Below, piece after piece: positions 59,838 through 64,000 of a DNA stretch of 64,000 nucleotides (its first letter is position 1; every line of letters begins with the position of its first letter). This stretch comes from Azospirillum baldaniorum (GTDB lineage Bacteria > Pseudomonadota > Alphaproteobacteria > Azospirillales > Azospirillaceae): assembly GCF_003119195.2 (NCBI RefSeq), contig NZ_CP022253.1:80001-144000 (forward strand), written 5' to 3'. The position numbers were made by a program, and so were the translations under genes. The notes under the pieces are model-generated. The model was not told the origin of the DNA, made no database searches, and was given only the letters and a program-made list of their open reading frames with translations.

Positions 59838-59988
59838 GTCTCGTCTCCCCTCATCCGTTCGAGTGCACCGGGGGCGGGTGAGCGCGCCCGATACATCACG
59901 GCAACAGGATCAGGAGGACTTCGTTGCGGCGGCGGGTTGTCGCAGCGGCGGGATTCGCGCGACTTCCGTGCAAACCCGCCGGGGCGGA

Positions 59989-60651
59989 TCAGTTGCTGCG
60001 GCCGTAGTCGCCCTTGCTGGGTTCAATGAAGTAGAAGAGCTTCGAGTCGAACTGCATGCCCTCGCGCGGGTTCATCAGCGCCACCTCGGTCGTCAGCCCC
60101 TGGGCGTCCAGCACCCGCCATTTGCGGAGTTGGAAGGGCCGATCCTCGAAGACCAGCGTCAGGGTGCCCTTGCCGGGGTCCTTGGTCTCGGTCAGGCTGA
60201 TCTCCACCAGCCCCGGCGCCTGATAGACGCCGGTTACCGTCACGTCGCCGGACAGCCGGATGTTCTTGCGCAGGATGAAGTCGGCCAGCGTGCTGCCGAT
60301 GGGGGCGCTGGACTGCTGCCGCATCTCCCCGTCCCAATAGAAGATGAAGGCGCCGTCGGCGACGACGAAGTCCTTCACCGGCGGGTCGTACTCCAGCCGC
60401 ATCCGGCCAGGGCGCGCGAGGTAGAAGGTGCCGGCGGTCTGGTGCCCGTTCGGGGCGACCTGCACGAACTTCGATTGCAGCGTGCCGATGCCGTTCAGAT
60501 AGCTTTCCGCCTGGGCCACCAGCGCCTGGTCCTGGGCGGACAGGGCGGCGGCGCGCGGCGCGGCCTGCGCGGGGTCGAGGACCGCTCCCGCCGTGGTGAC
60601 GGACAGAGCGACGGCAGCGGCAGCCAGAATGCGGCGGAACGGGATCTTCAT
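59989..60651 (-). CDS. lolA: LolA-like outer-membrane lipoprotein carrier
   Basis: This periplasmic chaperone ferries lipoproteins from LolCDE to the outer membrane. The 220-residue precursor starts MKIPFRRILAAAAVALSVTT with a Sec signal cut after AQA. It has GIGTLQSKFVQVAPNGHQTA, GTFYLARPGRMRLEYDPPVK, FVVADGAFIFYWDGEM and the C-terminal strand region RKWRVLDAQGLTTEVALMN, the LolA/COG2834 pattern common in alphaproteobacteria. It follows ftsK in the same orientation across a class B repeat, as in many related genomes. Confidence 0.9.
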   Translation of the reverse strand: MKIPFRRILAAAAVALSVTTAGAVLDPAQAAPRAAALSAQDQALVAQAESYLNGIGTLQSKFVQVAPNGHQTAGTFYLARPGRMRLEYDPPVKDFVVADGAFIFYWDGEMRQQSSAPIGSTLADFILRKNIRLSGDVTVTGVYQAPGLVEISLTETKDPGKGTLTLVFEDRPFQLRKWRVLDAQGLTTEVALMNPREGMQFDSKLFYFIEPSKGDYGRSN

Positions 60652-60732
60652 GATGCCTGCTAGGTAACCGGACGTTCCGGGCGGAAATGGGGCGCGGCGG
60701 TGGTGGTTCCAAGGATTAAAGCGAACTCTCGA

Positions 60733-60838
60733 TGCCCCCACCCTAACCCTCCCCCGCTAACGCAGGGGAGGGGACTGCCGCCGCTTTGCGCTAAACTCCC
60801 TCCCCTGCGTTAGCGGGGGAGGACCGGGGTGGGGGCAA
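60733..60838. repeat. palindromic intergenic repeat, class B
   Basis: Outer arms TGCCCCCACCC and GGGTGGGGGCA enclose the inner pair CCCTCCCCCGCTAACGCAGG and CCTGCGTTAGCGGGGGAGG. It has the same architecture as 7822-7914 with a different central loop (ACTGCCGCCGCTTTGCGC). It lies between ftsK and lolA, both minus strand. Confidence 0.85.
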
Positions 60839-60846
60839 GCACCCGC

Positions 60847-63369
60847 TCACTCCTCGATGTTGCGGGCCAGGACCTCGCGCTTGCCGGCGTGGTTGGGCTT
60901 GCTGACCACGCCTTCGGTCTCCATCCGCTCGATCAGACGGGCGGCGGAGTTGTAGCCGATGCGGAGCTGGCGCTGGATGAAGCTGGTCGACGCCTTGCGC
61001 TCGCGGCAGACCACCGCCACCGCCTTGTCGTAGAGGTCGTCGCCCGATCCGCCGCCGGCACCCGACCCGTCGTCGAAGGAGCCGCCGTCCTCGTCGTCCT
61101 CCTCGGTGATGGCGTCGACGTAGCTCGGCTCGCCCTGGGTTTTCAGGAACTTCACCACCTGCTCGACCTCGCCGTCGGCGACGAAGGGGCCGTGGACGCG
61201 GGTGATGCGGCCGCCGCCGGCCATATAGAGCATGTCGCCCTGGCCGAGGAGCTGCTCCGCCCCCTGCTCGCCGAGGATGGTGCGGCTGTCGATCTTGGAG
61301 GTGACCTGGAAGCTGATGCGGGTCGGGAAGTTGGCTTTGATGGTGCCGGTGATGACGTCCACCGACGGGCGCTGCGTCGCCATGATCAGGTGGATGCCGG
61401 CGGCGCGGGCCATCTGGGCCAGCCGCTGGATCGCCGCCTCGATGTCCTTGCCGGCCACCAGCATCAGGTCGGCCATCTCGTCCACGATGACCACGATGTA
61501 GGGCAGTTCCTTCAGGTCGAGCGGCTGCTCCTCGAAGATCGGCTTGCCGGTGTCGGGATCGAAGCCGGTCTGGACGCGGCGGGTCAGCAGTTCGCCGTCG
61601 GCGCGGGCCTCGCGCAGGCGGGCGTTGTAGCCCTCGATGTTGCGCACGCCCAGCTTGGACATGTTGCGGTAGCGGTCCTCCATCTCCCGCACCGTCCATT
61701 TCAGGGCGACCACCGCCTTCTTGGGATCGGTGACGACCGGCGTCAGCAGATGGGGAATGCCCTCATAGACCGACAGCTCCAGCATCTTGGGGTCGATCAT
61801 GATGAAGCGGCAGCGGTCGGGCGGCAGCCGGTAGAGCAGCGACAGGATCATCGTGTTGATCGCCACCGACTTGCCCGAGCCCGTCGTGCCGGCGACCAGC
61901 AGGTGCGGGAAGCGGGCGAGGTCGGCCACCACCGACTGGCCGCCGATGTCCTTGCCGAGCGCCAGCAACAGCTTGCCCGCCGTCTTGTCGAAGACGTCGC
62001 CGGCCAGCAATTCGCGCAGCAGCACCGTCTCGCGCTTGGCGTTGGGCAGCTCGATGCCGATGACGTTGCGGCCCGGCACCACGGCGACACGCACGGACAC
62101 CGCGCTCATCGAGCGGGCGATGTCGTCGGCCAGACCGATGACGCGGGACGACTTGGTGCCGGGGGCCGGCTCCAGCTCATAGAGGGTGACGACCGGGCCG
62201 GGATGGACCTTCTGCACCTCGCCGCGCACACCGAAGTCGGACAGCACGCCTTCCAGCTTCACCGCGTTCTCGCGCAGCGCCGCCTCGTCCACCTTCTCGC
62301 CGCGCACGCTGGTCGGGACGATCTGGAGCAGGTCGAGCGGCGGCAGCTCGTAGCCGTCCGCCTCCTCCAGATTGAGGGCGGCCTGCTTGGACGGGCGTCC
62401 CTGGTCGGCGGCCTTCTTGCCGCCGGCGGGCGGGGTGACCACCGGAACGGCGCGGGTCTTGGCCTCCACGCGCGGCTCGACGCTGATGGAGTCGGACAGC
62501 CGGCCGCGCGGCGCGGCGCGCAGGGTGATGGCGCCGCCGTCCTCGTCCGGTGTGTCGTCGAGAGTCGGGGCAACCGCCTTCTTGTCCGCGGTGGCGAGGC
62601 TGGGCTCCCGCCGCAGCAGGCCACCGGTCTGGTGAACCGCATTGCGCACGGCCTCCGCGCCCTTGTCGCGCACGAAGGACACGCCGGCCCGCGCGCCCCG
62701 CCCGAGGCGGGCGAGGCCGGCGGCGGTCTCGCGCAGGCTGGCCGCCCATTCGCGGATCGACAGGCCCATGGCGACGAACAGGATCAACCCGCCGGCCACG
62801 CCGGCCACGGTGCCGACCAGCGGATTGCCGGGGCCGCCGAACAGCAGCTTGCTGACCCCGTCCAGCAGGACGATGCCGAAGCTGCCGCCGGGATGGCCGT
62901 TCAGCGGGTCCTCGCCCCCGCCGCCCATCCCGGCCAGGAACATGGCGACCAGAAGCACGCCCCACACCGCCAGCACGCTGCGGAACAGCGGGTGGCGGAT
63001 GCTCTTCTGCAGGCTGAGCCGCCAGCCCCACATCATCGGGACCAGCGCCAGCAGATAGGCCGCCCAGCCCAGCGACTGGATCAGGACGTCCGCCAGATGG
63101 GCGCCGAAACGGCCGAACAGGTTGTGGATGTGGGTGTTCGCCGCCGGAACCGCGTTCCACGAGGGGTCGGCCGGGTTGTAGCTGCCCAGGATGACCATCA
63201 GCACCAGACCGACCACACCCAGCGCGAAGCCCGCCAGTTCGCGCGCCCGCGCCACCACGAAGGCGCGCGTGGCGGGCGAGAAGAAGGGCGGCTTCTCCGG
63301 CCGCGCACCGGCGGGCCGTGCTCCGGCGCTTTTGCCGCTTCCGCTGCGGGGGCCTGCGGGTCGTGCCAT
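60847..63369 (-). CDS. ftsK: DNA translocase FtsK
   Basis: This 840-residue septal DNA pump resolves chromosome dimers with XerCD. The N-terminal membrane region (about 35-215) has four helices. A Pro/Ala-rich linker leads to the motor: FtsK alpha domain, Walker A AGTTGSGKS near 492-501, Walker B IVVIVDEMADLM, and the RecA-like core with LIMATQRPSVDVITG. The C-terminal gamma domain (about 775-840, winged helix with RQLRIGYNSAARLIERME) binds KOPS sites. At 840 residues it is shorter than E. coli FtsK (1,329), as usual in alphaproteobacteria. Confidence 0.97.
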   Translation of the reverse strand: MARPAGPRSGSGKSAGARPAGARPEKPPFFSPATRAFVVARARELAGFALGVVGLVLMVILGSYNPADPSWNAVPAANTHIHNLFGRFGAHLADVLIQSLGWAAYLLALVPMMWGWRLSLQKSIRHPLFRSVLAVWGVLLVAMFLAGMGGGGEDPLNGHPGGSFGIVLLDGVSKLLFGGPGNPLVGTVAGVAGGLILFVAMGLSIREWAASLRETAAGLARLGRGARAGVSFVRDKGAEAVRNAVHQTGGLLRREPSLATADKKAVAPTLDDTPDEDGGAITLRAAPRGRLSDSISVEPRVEAKTRAVPVVTPPAGGKKAADQGRPSKQAALNLEEADGYELPPLDLLQIVPTSVRGEKVDEAALRENAVKLEGVLSDFGVRGEVQKVHPGPVVTLYELEPAPGTKSSRVIGLADDIARSMSAVSVRVAVVPGRNVIGIELPNAKRETVLLRELLAGDVFDKTAGKLLLALGKDIGGQSVVADLARFPHLLVAGTTGSGKSVAINTMILSLLYRLPPDRCRFIMIDPKMLELSVYEGIPHLLTPVVTDPKKAVVALKWTVREMEDRYRNMSKLGVRNIEGYNARLREARADGELLTRRVQTGFDPDTGKPIFEEQPLDLKELPYIVVIVDEMADLMLVAGKDIEAAIQRLAQMARAAGIHLIMATQRPSVDVITGTIKANFPTRISFQVTSKIDSRTILGEQGAEQLLGQGDMLYMAGGGRITRVHGPFVADGEVEQVVKFLKTQGEPSYVDAITEEDDEDGGSFDDGSGAGGGSGDDLYDKAVAVVCRERKASTSFIQRQLRIGYNSAARLIERMETEGVVSKPNHAGKREVLARNIEE

Positions 63370-63456
63370 GGGCAGAAGGTCCTCAAGAACGTGCTGAACC
63401 GGACCCGTCCTTCGGGGGCGAAAGACCGGGGTGACGTGAGCCGAACCGGGCGGCTC

Positions 63457-64000
63457 TTATCCCAGGATACGGGCGATGGTGCTGCAGGCGTGGGCGACCG
63501 TCTCGGCGTCGTTCACCAGCGCGATGCGGATGAAGGGCGCGCCGGGGTTGGCCTCGCCGGGGTTGCAGCGGGTCAGGTAGGCGCCGGGCAGCACGCGGAT
63601 GCCGCCCTCCGCCCACAGGCGGCGCGTCGCCTCCTCGCCGTCGCCGACCTCCAGCCACAGGAAGAAGCCGCCGTCAGGCCGGTAGTAGCCGTAACGCCCC
63701 TTCAGCGAAGCCTCCGCCGCGTCGAACTTGGCGCGGTAGAGCGCGCGGTTCTCCTCGACATGGGCCTCGTCCCGCCACAGGGCGGCGCTGGCGGCCAGCA
63801 CCGGCAGCGGCATCCCGGCGTTGGAGTAGCTGCGCAAGCGGGTGAAGCGGGACATCAGTTCCGGATCGCCGGCCACGAAGCCCGAGCGCAGCCCGGCGGC
63901 GCTCGACCGCTTGGACAGGGAATGGAAGACCAGGATGTTCGCCCAAGGCTTCCCGCCGTGATCGAGACCCGACGCGACCTGGAGCGCGCCGACCGGCGGC
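63457..64000 (-). CDS. dapC: class I/II aminotransferase, DapC-like, partial (5' end beyond the window)
   Basis: Only the C-terminal 180 or so residues are present; the start lies past position 64000. The PLP-lysine motif SLSKRSSAAGLRSGFVAGD matches N-succinyldiaminopimelate aminotransferases of the DapC type used in lysine and peptidoglycan synthesis. The C terminus has GGFFLWLEVGD, GIRVLPGAYL and PFIRIALVND, the usual carboxylate-binding Arg region. It is directly upstream of ftsK in the same orientation. Assignment to DapC rather than another aminotransferase rests mainly on the lysine motif. Confidence 0.8.
   Translation of the reverse strand, partial: PPVGALQVASGLDHGGKPWANILVFHSLSKRSSAAGLRSGFVAGDPELMSRFTRLRSYSNAGMPLPVLAASAALWRDEAHVEENRALYRAKFDAAEASLKGRYGYYRPDGGFFLWLEVGDGEEATRRLWAEGGIRVLPGAYLTRCNPGEANPGAPFIRIALVNDAETVAHACSTIARILG

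Overview
The base composition is very GC-rich and the genes are tightly packed. Several signals point to an alphaproteobacterium of the Rhodospirillales, most likely Azospirillum or a close relative: two GGAAC-N16-(C/G)GTT promoters of the alphaproteobacterial EcfG type, a groESL operon with a CIRCE operator, polyhydroxyalkanoate (PHA) genes, DUF3369 response regulators, and a RamB/ScfR-type regulator divergent from isocitrate lyase. The window looks like ordinary chromosome. I see no insertion sequence, integrase, CRISPR array or rRNA, and only one tRNA gene (Arg-ACG).

Layout. 0.1-5.1 kb: a DUF3369-GGDEF response regulator, then a phage-shock locus in which pspF diverges from a small membrane-protein gene followed by pspA, pspB and pspC, with a near-perfect sigma-54 promoter. 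5.1-9.6 kb: a PHA-granule-type protein, a class A penicillin-binding protein and a flavoprotein. 9.7-14 kb: a TorC-like pentahaem cytochrome, a dihaem peroxidase and a catalase with an EcfG-type promoter. 14-17.4 kb: groESL, usg and an orphan GH24 lysozyme. 17.5-24.7 kb: a large Fe-S/FAD oxidoreductase, ctaA, phaZ and an EEP hydrolase. 24.7-30.6 kb: a phospholipase D-VTT fusion, and a strikingly reduced Opp/Dpp-type ABC module. 30.7-38.6 kb: an MscS channel, a DUF3369-HD-GYP regulator (the opposite-output twin of the first gene), a PyrE-like protein, a membrane GH17 protein and fpr. 38.8-43 kb: the glyoxylate-shunt regulator and aceA, structured intergenic RNA candidates, and a DJ-1-like protein with its nucleophile replaced. 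43-51.5 kb: a PAS histidine kinase, a molybdopterin enzyme, korAB plus rubrerythrin, and small stress proteins. 51.5-64 kb: small orphan genes, tRNA-Arg, gpt, a creatininase/peptide-transport operon, comM, an HdeD-like protein, lolA, ftsK and a partial dapC-like gene.

How the genes may work together. The two DUF3369 regulators probably sense related inputs and drive c-di-GMP in opposite directions. KorAB, the Nfn-like oxidoreductase and Fpr could form a ferredoxin/NAD(P)H redox network, with aceA supplying the glyoxylate bypass. PspFABC, groESL, catalase, rubrerythrin and the four-helix-bundle proteins form a dispersed stress-response set.

Two families of palindromic intergenic repeats, built on CCCTCTCCCC/GGGGAGAGGG and on CCCTCCCCCGCT/AGCGGGGGAGGG, occur at about nine sites. 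One of them supplies the last codons of the GH17 gene.

All calls come from reading the sequence. No alignment or folding was run.
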